Source: Puffinus mauretanicus
Lineage: Eukaryota; Chordata; Aves; Procellariiformes; Procellariidae
Length of the DNA: 64,000 nucleotides
Assembly (NCBI GenBank): GCA_023333565.1
Contig: JAJKFH010002505.1
Coordinates: 310,001-374,000, forward strand
Direction: 5' to 3'
The notes beneath the pieces are model-generated. The model was not told the DNA's origin, did no database searches, and saw only the letters and a program-made list of their open reading frames with translations. Position 1 is the stretch's first letter, and the number at the start of each line of letters is the position of its first letter. The translations under genes and the position numbers were made by a program. Shown here piece by piece: positions 43,901 through 55,900 of the stretch.

Positions 43901-46900
43901 AGACTTTCTGTTTTCTGGTTAAAATGGTGGAGAAATGGGAAGAAAGCAATGCAAATATGCAAGCAGTATAGGCAATCTTCTAAAATTGATTAAAGAAACT
44001 GCGTATTTCTAATGTCTTTGAACTCTCTTGCATTTGTAGTGATGAGGTGACATAGTGTTCTTGAGTGTTTCACTAACATGGTAGCTGTTGAAGGATTGTT
44101 ATTGTGTTTGTTTTTGCCCACTTCCTGTTTACTGGATTCCTTGTTTTCATCAAAACTGGGAGGGGGGAGAGAAAATCATGAGACTTCTATTTCAGTTGTA
44201 AATAAATACTGGGTTGCAGAGTTCTTAACTGACCTGGAACTTGGACCGGTGGACAAAGGTTCAGCTTCAATCTTTCATGGTCCAGTAGCTACCATTTTGA
44301 ACACATTTTTGGAATGATTCTGCACACTGTCACTTGGGAACCCTTGTTTAAGAGATAATTGCCCCCATTACTTTCTACAAACAAAAATACAGACGTCCCT
44401 TAATATCTAGCTTTTGGGGATTATGGTGCATAAGCTTATTTTGTGTATGTCTTGATTAGTGATTGATATTTAATTGCATTTTTCAGGGGAATAAAATCAG
44501 CAGTGTTGCTATTACAAAATGACAAAACATCCTCCGAATAGAAGAGGGATCAACTTTGAGGTGGGAGCCCAGTTGGAAGCCCGTGACAGATTAAAAAACT
44601 GGTATTTTTTTAAAACCATTCATATTATATTAACTCTAAGTCTTTAATATCTTAAACATTTTGTATTGGTACAATATTTAGAGTCCTGGTCATTGGTATG
44701 TAGGAAAGTAGTTAATTTATAAAAGCTTATATACCAGTGGTTGAAATCGGAGATACGTGCTGATACGTTGTGCTGGCCCTTACAAAGAAGTGTACTGGTG
44801 CTATCTGTGTCTCGGAAATAGGACTATGCATAAATCTAGTGGGACTTCAGACTCTGGTACTCCTGAATTCACACTTTAAATTCCGTGCTATACACAGATT
44901 GCAGAGCAGACATTATGAAGAGATAAATCCTTTGCGGTACAGAATACCCAAGGTAGTTCCTCACTACTTCCTTTCCCATGGCTGTTGTGAATTTGTAGGC
45001 TTTGAAGTCTGACTGAGATTGTTACGGCCTTTGCTCATGTGAGGGTGGTTGGCTTTAGAATTAAAGAACTGGGTGGGGAAACACATTCTACCCTAAGATG
45101 TCTGCTCTGGAGCCTGTCTTGCAGACTTCGGTTGTGAGGAAGAACACTTTTCTTGACTGACCACTGCCGTAGGAAAGGGAAAAAGGGCCTAAAAGTTACT
45201 TGGGCTAATTTTGAGCCTTCTAACTCTGTTTGTTTTAGGAAGTCAGCTCAAAAATTAGCATTTAACAATGCTCAGTGAATGAGGCATACAATGAAAATTG
45301 CTGGAGACAAAGACTTCTTAAATACAGGAATTAATTGGGTTTTGTTAGTTCCTTAAGATATCGTCTCTCTCCTGAAGTCAGCTATAGTTGACTATTATTT
45401 AAGAGTCTGTGTGGGCTAGACATGCTGGCAGGTTAAGTGTGTGGAAGTCACAGTGTTGAAAACCATCTGGACACCCCAGAAGCATGGAGCACTGCCTCAG
45501 GCACAGGGGGCTTGTTCCAAAACATCTTGGTTGCATGCAGAGTATTTCTCTACTTTGCAGGTACAAGGGGATTGGAATTGTGAAAATGAGTAAACATTAC
45601 TTTTTATGGAAAGAACATGAAGTATGAACATTAAATATACTTGAACGTTATGTTGGCTTTCCTGTGTACCCAAGAGTTGAATAGGGGGACTTGGATCTGA
45701 ATCTGCGTGCATCTTTTGTATTTTTGAGCTTTGTTTATACAGCAAGAAAATAGTCATGCCTACAAAAATGAGATTTCTTGGCCTGTCTGTAATGTAGACT
45801 TATTAAAGATGCAGTTTAGTATAGACCGTGTTTGAGTAAGGTTAATAACTTGTGTCCATGACTATTATCCTTCTGACATGTTTGGACAGCAAACAGTGTC
45901 TCAAAGTATGGGACTGAACAGCTCTTACACGGGAAAACTTTGGGGGGGAAATTCAACGCCTACTATACTTTTCACATACACATACCCCTTGGCTTAAATT
46001 TGAATTTTGGATATGCTGCATGTCCAAACCCAAGCCATGTTGTTTGGTTTTTAAAAACACTTGATCTTAAATGACCTATCTTATGCCCAATGTTTTGTAA
46101 CTCTTCGATCTCACAACTTAGTTATTAACTCTCCAGTTCTGAAAGCTTTCTTTTGCTTGCTAAGCTTTTGAAACCTGGGTCAGAAAGTCCGTGTTTCCTT
46201 AACTGGTAATCTACATGTATTTCTGTTTTCAGGATTTGTGAACAAAAATTTGTAAGAGCTGGGGGCTTATTTTCACTTAGTAGTATCAGTAGTGACAGGC
46301 TGGCACACCTCCCTGGGTCTGGATTTGTAGAGGACAGCAGACTTTTTTCCCCTGTTACTTTCACCTGCTGCTGTGTGAACAGGACTGCTCTATGGTGTGG
46401 TTACAATGTACTCCTTGTACCTGGATACAAAACTTCCCTCTTCTGATACTTGCTTTTCCCAGTACTAGACCTTCAAAGGTCCAAGCTTTTCTTTTGTGTA
46501 CTTTAGTTGCTATGTTGGCACTTAAACATAGGCAGAAGTTTCTTGATGATCGGAGGGCTGGCTTTGATTTCTGTGCTCAGTACCAAACACACCAGTCAAT
46601 TCATGGGCCAGTATTGGTTCTCAAATGGTAGTAGTGATTTGGAAAGTATTTAATCTTGGAGCCCCATTTACGTGCCTTTCATGGCTGTGGCTTGTGCCCT
46701 GAAATGCTAGTTCGGGACTTTCAGGGTGTTTGGATGTGATGCCAAACTTACTGAAGAGGAAAAAAATTTGTGTATGCCAGCAGAGTAGTCAGTGCAGAGT
46801 CTGCTCCTTGCCAAAGTGCAAAGTAAACTTTGCATCTTTAGAGCTCTTATCGAAGGTTGCTTTGTTGTATCTGGAATCATAATGTGTTGGAAGTGCACTT

Positions 46901-49900
46901 CAATTCCTGGTGCAGTTGTCTGTTACCTCCTAGACTCGAACTGCAGGGAGTAGAGTGAGTGCTTTTAGTGCTTGGCTTAGCTCTTAGGGTTCAGTTGATG
47001 CATCAAAGCTGTCAGGAAAGGCTTGTGACAGTGTCTATGACCTCAGGACACTAAAGGGGGAGGTTCTGGCCATTGGGCAGTGCCTCCCTGCATACTGAGA
47101 GGTCTCTTGGTACACAGTGCTGGAGTTCAGAGGATGGAGTAGTGGGACTGCTCCAGTAGTACAGTCCTAAGTGGAGAGATCCTAGTGAGGCTAGCTGTAA
47201 CAATGTACATGCACACGCTGTCCTGGCTGAACTGAGTTCTTGAAACTTTTTGCATTGGATCATTTAAACTATTCAGTGCTGGCTAGCTGCAGACATCCTC
47301 TTTTATCAAAAAAGACATCCTCTTTTATCAAAAAGAGGATGACTGTGCACTGGCTGCCTGCAGTAGGCAAATGATGACACCCCTTGTGTTACCTTATTGT
47401 AATGACACCTCTTTCAATTTCTTCTGTCTGTTGTGCAAGTAAAATGGATATGAAGAGACTCTTGATTCTGGTTGAAGCTCTTGAGTATTGAGAACAAGAG
47501 TACTATTGTTAGAGTATTGTGCTACCCTGTTAAGGTAGAGATTGTCAGTCCCATGAGTTTAAATGCTCATGCTGTCAGGACTTTGTCTCAGTACTGAAAA
47601 GATGAAACCCCATAGCTGTTGTCTTTCATAATACTGGTTCTAGATGCTTCCTTTCCTCTCACCATTGCTTTGACTGCAGTAAGCTTGTCCCTTCCTAGCT
47701 CAGAGAGAGGGGTTTTACAGCAATTCCATTTTAGTATATAGGAAAGGAGAAGGGAGACAAACTAGTCCAGGACTGAGAGATAGGAACTCCTTCAGTCAGC
47801 ACCCTGATTCTGAATTTCCAGATATTTACCTCTTCACAGAAGAGAATAGTTTTACACTTGTGTCTACAATAAACCTATTTACATACTGTTTGCTGTGCTC
47901 CGACAGCAGTAGTCTGAAGTTGCCAGTCATTGCTAACCTCTGTCTGTTGAGAGTTACGCTGTTTGAGCTTTTGATTGTCATTTGGGTTCTTATCAAAACT
48001 AATGCCAGCAGTTTGGGCATCTTGGAGGTTTTCCTTTGCTGTTTAGCCAGTGCTTAAGGCCTTGAAACGTACAAGCTCATCATTCTTTTTGAATTGAGCT
48101 GGAAAACTACTTGTTTTGGCCTCCCAATATATTGCAAGAAGTTGTGTCTGATTTCAGCTTGTTTTTTGCAGTGTGTTAAATAAATATTCAAATTGGTACC
48201 AGCTGGGGATTTCTTACCCAGGATTAGTTAGCTGTCTTGAACACCCATGGAGTTAGCTAAATGCTTCCTTTGTGGTTTGAGGGAGGATGTGTGGGATTAT
48301 CCCTGGACACATGGCAGTTGTACTCTTTTTTTCAGGCCTTAGCCAGGCTTCAGCTATTGGCCTTTCACTTTGTGTGTCCTCCATACGTAGTATGTTTTCT
48401 TGATAAACAAGTCTAAATTTCCCCTTGGCACATTCACAGGTCTTTTGGTGCATGTGTATGGATATGCTGTATTACTTCTCTTCTGTATAGATCTGAGGAC
48501 TTGTGCCTCCTGATGTGGCATGCTTGCACAACGCTTTGAAGGCTAGGGGACAAATGTTGGAGGAAGGAAGCTTGCACTGTCAATATGTGGTGCTCAGAGC
48601 TGTTGAGAACCTATAAACCTTTCGAAGTTGCCAGCACTGTGTTTTGCATCTGAAAGGAAGGCGGTATCAGGGAGGGGGCTGTCAAAGTTCATGGATAGAT
48701 CTAACACAGCTTCTGATAGGTTTAGTGTTCCAGTCAAGAGCACTGAACATGTGTTTGCTGATGTTGGTTGCTTCAGAAAAAGAAGATTTGTTCAGACTTT
48801 GCAGCATGTTATCCAGGAGCTGGCTGAGAGCTTCAGTTCGCCCACGCTGGCTCTCAGCCAGGCTGAAATTTGGTCTCATTGTCAGTATGTTTTTGCTGTT
48901 CTTGATGATAAATCAGCATCTCTTCCCCTATCAGGGAGTTTTTAGAAGGTGAGGTGGGATATGTGCAGATGATACTGGGGCATGTTTCTGGGATGATGGT
49001 TCTTCTGGTGGAGAAGGTTCCTCCTTTACTGGGATGATGGTTCTTCTGGTGGAGAAGGTTCCTCCTTTACAGAAGCAGGGAACAGTCTTGCATCATAGAG
49101 TTAGTTGGCTCTTGTCACTTGGGCTTGTCTCTCCCCAGGGGAAGAAAGTTAGTGGATTGAGTGTGTTTACCAGAGATGGTTATCTGCATGGACTGGATTG
49201 TTAGCTTAATGTTGAGCCAGTACTCTGTCATTTTTATCAGCTTCCCTCTTGATCTTTGAGTATCTGGACAAGCCCTAGGCCCATTGCAGTCCTGATGGCA
49301 AAAGCGTCCTTCTGGCTAGTTTCTTGTTGAGAGGACCTGGGAATTCCTACCTGTGTTTTTGCTGCTCTTTGCAGGGAGCTGGATACTGATTTTTGTCATT
49401 AGCTGTACCAGTGATAGTCAATTGCTGAGATATATAAGAATAAACTACGTTTAATAGAACTAAGTTGTTACATGTGGAAAGACTCTGAATATTCCTCCCT
49501 CATGAACCTGTGCAGGGCAGCGCTTGGGGTTATCTAAATATGAAATACGCTGATTGTCGCACGAAGGAAGTTACTTCCTTCCTAGGAAGCTGGTAACCAG
49601 TTAGAGATGTCCCTGCCATAAGTATCTCCCATTTGTCTTCCTCTCCTCCACAGCCTTTGCTGCACGTGTTTTGGTAATATATTGGGATGAACTAACGGTA
49701 TAGCTTGAGGCATGTGGCATCAAGTGTTAGGCAGGGCCTTAGTCTGTGGTTGCAGTGTAAGTCTTCAGCATGGCCTATTTGTAGCTTGTTTTGAACAAGT
49801 CATGACTAGATGTGTCTGCGATCTGCTGAAGAATTTCAGTTGTAGGTAGCTTTTCTTTTCTCTGTAGGATTGTAGAATGGTAGTCTGTGCTGCATTTAAG

Positions 49901-52900
49901 TCTTAATTCTGACATGTCTGGGTTTTATTTTTAGCATCAGGCTTGATCTTTTTGAGATACCATTTCTTTCTACCCCTTGTTCTATCTTTTTAAGTGTGAT
50001 TTATCAGGTAAAGAATACTTGTGGATTTGGGGTTTTTTTTCTTCAGCCCTTTGCTCAATAATTCAGTGGGGCCTAGTCTGTCTTCCACAAATAACTGAAA
50101 ACATTTTCTCCTAGCGCTATTATTGTGGAGGGGAAAAAATCAATACTTGGGATGTTATCTTCAGTTGGGAGAGTGAAATATGCTATCATTCTGGAATACT
50201 TACTGAAGTTACAAATTACCAATGCAATTAAAGAAATGCATAGTTTATAAGGTCTTCCTGATTATAAACAACTGGATTTGACTGTTCTCAGATACCTGTA
50301 CTTCTAATATACTGAGAGATTTTTATTTAAAAGTCCAGGGACTTTGCAGATGAAATTTAACTTTGAGAATCTAAAACTTAAATTAGGTTTAGTGTGCCTG
50401 CTAGGCTTTTACTGGGAAGGTGATTCATGATGCGTGTTGATGGATATCTCTGAGAAGTGAGTGTATTGACCTCCAGGTGTTACTCTTCATAAGAGGGAGC
50501 TTGAAGCTATCATTTTTGTGTATATGTGAAACTTCTAGGTGTAGGGAAGGTTTTTCTGACTTCTTGATCTCTAGTTACGTTTTTTCCACCCTGGACTTAA
50601 AACTCTTAGACAACTTGGACAACTTATTGTCTCCTGGTCCTGCAGCCAATGCTTGCCTTTGCTGTTCAGTTTTGGGATTCGTCCTGTGTTGAGCTCTTAG
50701 TCACTTTGTGGCATCTTTATTGCTTATACAAGTGATACATCTAATAACAACCTTCAATTTCTACAATCCTAGTATTAGATATAGTAACTTGGCTCCCCAT
50801 CACATCTGATCAAGCAGATCTTCAGATATTTTGCTTTTGATCATGTAAAAGGCCCCATTTGTGTAATGTTTTGTACTGTAGTTAAGTGTCTGAGGCAGCT
50901 TATCTTTTTCTTAATTGAAATATTTTAATCTACCTTTTGACCAGGTATCCAGCTCACATTGAAGAAATTGATTATGAAGAAGGAAAAGTACTTATCCATT
51001 TCAAACGCTGGAACCATAGATATGATGAATGGTTTTGTTGGGACAGTCCTTATTTGCGTCCCTTAGAGAAGATACAGTTAAGAAAAGAGGGATTACATGA
51101 GGAAGAAGGTTGTGCAGTAAGTAGAAAACAGAGGACATTTGAGTATGTAATGGTTTAATGTGCAGTTGTACGAATTATGACCATTAAAATGCTTCACTGT
51201 TGCTGTGTTGCCTGCTGTATAAGTTTCATGATTTATTTTAAATATTGGAAAATGAATCATTTTGTTTTAATGAAGTTGTATGTTTCAGTAATTATCAGAT
51301 GAAAACACTTTTAACTACTGTCTTGTAGGGATTTCATATAAATGATCAGGTATTGGCATGCTGGTCTGACTGTCGCTTCTATCCAGCCAGAGTTACTTCT
51401 GTTAACAAAGATGGTAAGGAGTCACTTTTGGTTTTGTCATGTGGGTTAGTAATGCATTTCTAATTGTATTTTAACCTTTTTGCTTAGGTGGAGAGAGAGT
51501 ACAGCAGACAGAAAACAACTGTGAAGAGTTTTATTTTCAATCATATGCTTTAGTCTGCTGTCAACTTTTTTAACCTGACCTCTTACCCTTTTCATGAGAT
51601 CAAAGAGCTTTCTGCTGGGATATCCAGTCAGTAATTGCTTTAAGTATATGTTTGGGAAAAGTTGTTGTTTCTTAAGTTTATTGTCAAGAGATGCATGTAA
51701 CCGCAGTAAAACTAGTGTCAGAGCTGCAAAAGACCCTTTACAAATGGGGGCGGGGGGGAGCCACAGCCATGCTTCTCCTTTTTGAATATCAGTAAGTAAC
51801 CGTGCAGGACTTATTCTTGTGCTGTGCTTTCTTTAGATTGACTATATGTTATAAGATCAAGGAGAAGAAGTCTGTGTAATTATCTACTGGAGTATTCCAC
51901 CAAAAATATTTTGGGGTTTTGTCAGGAATGTATATTTAAAGAGCAACTCTAAGCTTAGACATGCACCTTTATGCTTACCATAATTATTTTTGTGACTTCA
52001 CTGTTTGTCCCTTACCTGGCCTGTGATAAGACCTCCACTGTTGAAGTTTCTAACAGTTAAGGCAGCTTTTATCTAGAGCTAAATATGCAGCTAGAGAATT
52101 GGAGCTGTTAGCAGATGCTCTGTTAAATAACTTCTGGTATTTAAACTCTTATGCTTTTTTTTCAAATTTTAGGTACATACACTGTGAAGTTTTATGATGG
52201 TGTAGTTCAGACTGTCAAAAACATTCATGTCAAAGCTTTTTCCAAAGATCAAGTAAGTACTGAAGTATTGTGTTTGGGCTACTAATGTATTCTAAAATGA
52301 ACAGTTCGGTGGCTAGATTTGATGAATTATAGAATATGAAATGAATAAAACATCTGTATTGCTAACATACAATACATCTGAAATAAAATCTGTTAAAATT
52401 GTCTGTCCCACGACATTCTCCTAGAGAAGCTGGCGGCTCACGGCCTAGACAGGTACAGTCTTCGCTGGGTAAAAAACTGGCTGGACGGCCGAGCCCAGAG
52501 AGTTGTGGTGAACGGAGTTAAATCCAGTTGGCGGCCGGTCACGAGCGGTGTTCCCCAGGGCTCAGTTTTGGGGCTGGTCCTGTTCAATATGTTCATCAAT
52601 GATCTGGACGAGGGGATCGAGTGCTCCCTCATAAGTTTGCAGATGACACCAAGCTGGGCGGGAGTGTTGATCTGCTGGAGGGCAGGAAGGCTCTGCAGAG
52701 GGACCTGGACAGGCTGGATCGATGGGCCGAGGCCAATGTATGAGGTTCAACAAGGCCAAGTGCGGGTCCTGCACTTGACCACACCAACTGAGGCAACAGC
52801 TACAGGCTTGGGGAAGAGTGGCTGGAAAGTGCCCGGAGGAAAAGGACCTGGGGATGCTGGTTGACAGCCGGCTGAACATGAGCCGGCAGTGTGCCCAGGT

Positions 52901-55900
52901 GGCCAAGAAGGCCAATGGCATCCTGGCCTGTATCAGAACTAGTGTGGCCAGCAGGAGCAGGGAGGTGATCGTGCTGTACACTGGTGAGGCCCGCACCTCG
53001 AATCCTGTGTTCAGTTCTGGGCCCCTCACTACAAGAAGGACATTGAGGTGCTGGAGCGTGTCCAGAGGAGGGGCAACTGGCTGGTGAAGGGCCTGGAGCA
53101 CAAGTCTGATGAGGAGTGGCTGAGGGAACTGGGGTTGTTTAGTCTGGAGAAGAGGAGGCTGAGGGGAGACCTCATCGCTCTCTACAACTACCTGAAAGGA
53201 GGTTGTAGCGAGGTGGGTGTTGGTCTCTTCTCCCAAGTAACAGCGATAGGATGAGAAGAAATGGCCTCAAGTTGCGCCAAGGGAGGTTTAGACTGGGCAT
53301 TAGGAGAAATTTCTTTACTGAACGAGCGGTCAGGCCTTGGAACAGGCTGCCCAGGGAAGTGGTTGAGTCACCATCCCTGGAAGTATTTAAAAGATGTGTA
53401 GATGAGGCGCTTAGGGACATGGTGTAGTGCGCATGGTGGTGTTGGGTTGACGTTTGGACTCGATGATCTTAGAGGTCTTTTCCAACCTTCATGATTCTAT
53501 GAAAATGAAAAATTTCACGGTATGATTTGCAAAGCTCTCAGGTTCATGTTCTCACGAATGCACCTCTTGAACTAAAGAAGTCATAGGCATATAAATAAAA
53601 CAGTTTTCTAAAAATCATGGGAAGATTCAGAATGTACATCCTAAAGCTAGTGGTAGGTTACTGAAACACACTTTGGTTGTTTCATCTGTTTGAGATTAGT
53701 TTAAATACATGCATTAAGGGATGGGAACTAGGGAGTGTACAGAAACGCTATTCTTTCCCAGAGTAACTTGATTGTCTTGAGACTTTTAAGGAAGCTGTCT
53801 AGTAATCTTCCGCTTCAAAACTTTGAGAAGATAAGCTTTTTTACTAAACCACATTCTGCTATGGTTTGGGTATTCTACCAACTCTTCACCTGCTCAGTGC
53901 TGTGGATTCAACCTTCCACTTGTGATGGAAAGTAGTAGTAAGCCATTCCTAAGGAAAAAAAAAAAAATCTGTTCTGCTCATGGTGAGAAGGAGGAAGTGC
54001 TGCTTTGTACTTTAGTTTTCATGTGCGGGCACTTTGTAGGAAAGGCTGACAAGTTCTAGTGCTGTGTAACTTGGTTAAAACTTCTTAAGTACCTGCTTCA
54101 GAATAGTTTTCATTACAGGAATGGTTTTAAGTTTGAGATCTTGCCACACATTCCTGTGTGGTAGCTGTGGCCTGTGTTCTTAGTCATGCCTTCTGCTTTT
54201 AGTTTTCTGGAACTTTAAGTTTGATCAAAGAAATTTAATCCCTCCCCCCAACACAAGTCTTAAATACAGATTCCAATAATGAATATTAATGGCTACAATT
54301 TAAATCTGTCTCTGTTGTGAAGAGGCATGCCATTCCTTGGAGGTCTCCAGATTTGTGTGTCTGCCAGGCTGGGAGGGAAAAAACTATTTCAGGTTTGCCA
54401 CGAAGTGCTCTTAATAGCTTTCAAATTGTAATAATTGTGCCTGGTTGAGGGCTGACTAATACTCACAAGGGAACTACCTGATGAATTTTCATTGCCATGA
54501 GAAATATTTCTACCGTATTTAACCTTAAATACATGAAGTTGAACAATCTTAAGAAATATTCTGCATAAGAAAGGCAAAATATTTTGTCTCTCCTTTAGGG
54601 AGTTTCATGTTTCGTGTAGCTTTGGGTAGGTTTTGAAAGGAGTTTAAGTTTTCTTTTCCCTTTAACCACTAGCCGGGAAGATTTCTTTTAACCCAAGAAT
54701 AAGTTATGCTAGAACATTTTGTTCTGTCCTTCAGCATATAAAAGCATAAGGGGAGAATTTCCTAGTGAGCTCTGTTTACACAATCAAAAATAAAGTTTAA
54801 AAAATACTTGAGCCACTGCAGAGCTCAAGATTCAGTTGTGAATGTAAGTTACTTAAGGTGTGGATTCAGATACAGCAGTAATGTAGCAGCATGCTGGCAG
54901 TGGAAAGGAAGCGTCTTGTTCCTGTTCATCAGTAGGAGAGACTGTAGCTGTGAAGACACACATGGCTTGTATCTTAGCTGTTCTTAAAACAAACAAACAA
55001 ACAAAAGCCCCAAACCCACCTGATTTCTGAAGGGAGCAACGTATGCTGGTTGTCTTTTCTTTAATGACAGTGTTACTCTGTCCTATGTAGAGGATGTAAC
55101 ATGCTAGGTTGAACAGTGATGACCTGCACAGCGTGAATGTGCTTATGCAAGGACACACAGCTTTTAAGAGTTCAGTAACATCAAGAGGTAATTCAGACAT
55201 ACTGGTATTTATGGTTCAGTTTCTTCAGAATAATTTGATTAAGATGGTTCATGTATGTTCGAGTGCCACATACTTGATTCAAATCGGATGGTTCTATGAG
55301 CAGCACAACTGATGAAACCTAATGTCTGAGGGTTGTTTTTTGAGTTTTTTTTACTAATGTTTGAGTTTCCACTGAAGCTTCTCCCATAGCTGTGGCATTT
55401 AAGGAATTTACAGAAGACAGATTTTTATGATGTCTGGTAAAAGTGGTGTTCAGACACCTAAGAAGGTGAAAGACTTTCTTCCCCTTTGCCTAGCTGTTTT
55501 CATGAAATATACAGCAATTTGATGTCACATTTTTAAAAAGTGATGTTTTTTATCACCTCTATGCCAAGTATGGTTGAAATAATATCATAGAGGGTGGAGC
55601 AGATTGCACATTCACCATTTTATTGCACGAAGATTATTTCTTAAGACTGTGGTCTGAAAATGGCAATCTTAAAAGGTATCAGTTCATGTAAGCCACATAT
55701 AGATAGGAAGATTGGGATGGGAAGAGGCAAGTGTCATACAAGGAGATAGTGAGTCTTAAGTGTATTCTCAGAATTTTGTATAACTCAAATCAGCTGTTCT
55801 GCTTTCTTTCCCCAAAGAGGTATCAAGAGGTATTTAGCCTTTCTTGTCCTCTGATCTTTGTTCAAAGTTTAAGCTTGTTGTGCCTTGCAGAACTATGGCT

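Larger units (their letters stand above)
44602..50944 (+). other. Intron of PHF20 between the two Tudor 1 exons
   Basis: 6.3 kb of AT-rich intron without coding sequence. It contains a 22-bp near-tandem repeat with a hairpin (47291-47341), an inverted repeat (48820-48861) and a 41-bp perfect tandem duplication (48988-49069), listed separately. An open frame at 48628-48945 spans the inverted repeat but has no family similarity. Confidence 0.5.

Noticed and set aside
48628..48952. Two overlapping + strand open frames of about 100 codons in the PHF20 intron
   Set aside because: Not similar to any known family, overlap in different frames, and the inverted repeat at 48820 explains part of the pattern.
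52505..53254. Possible gene encoding reverse-transcriptase-like peptides
   Set aside because: It is a frame-broken CR1 LINE with the element's 3' tail.
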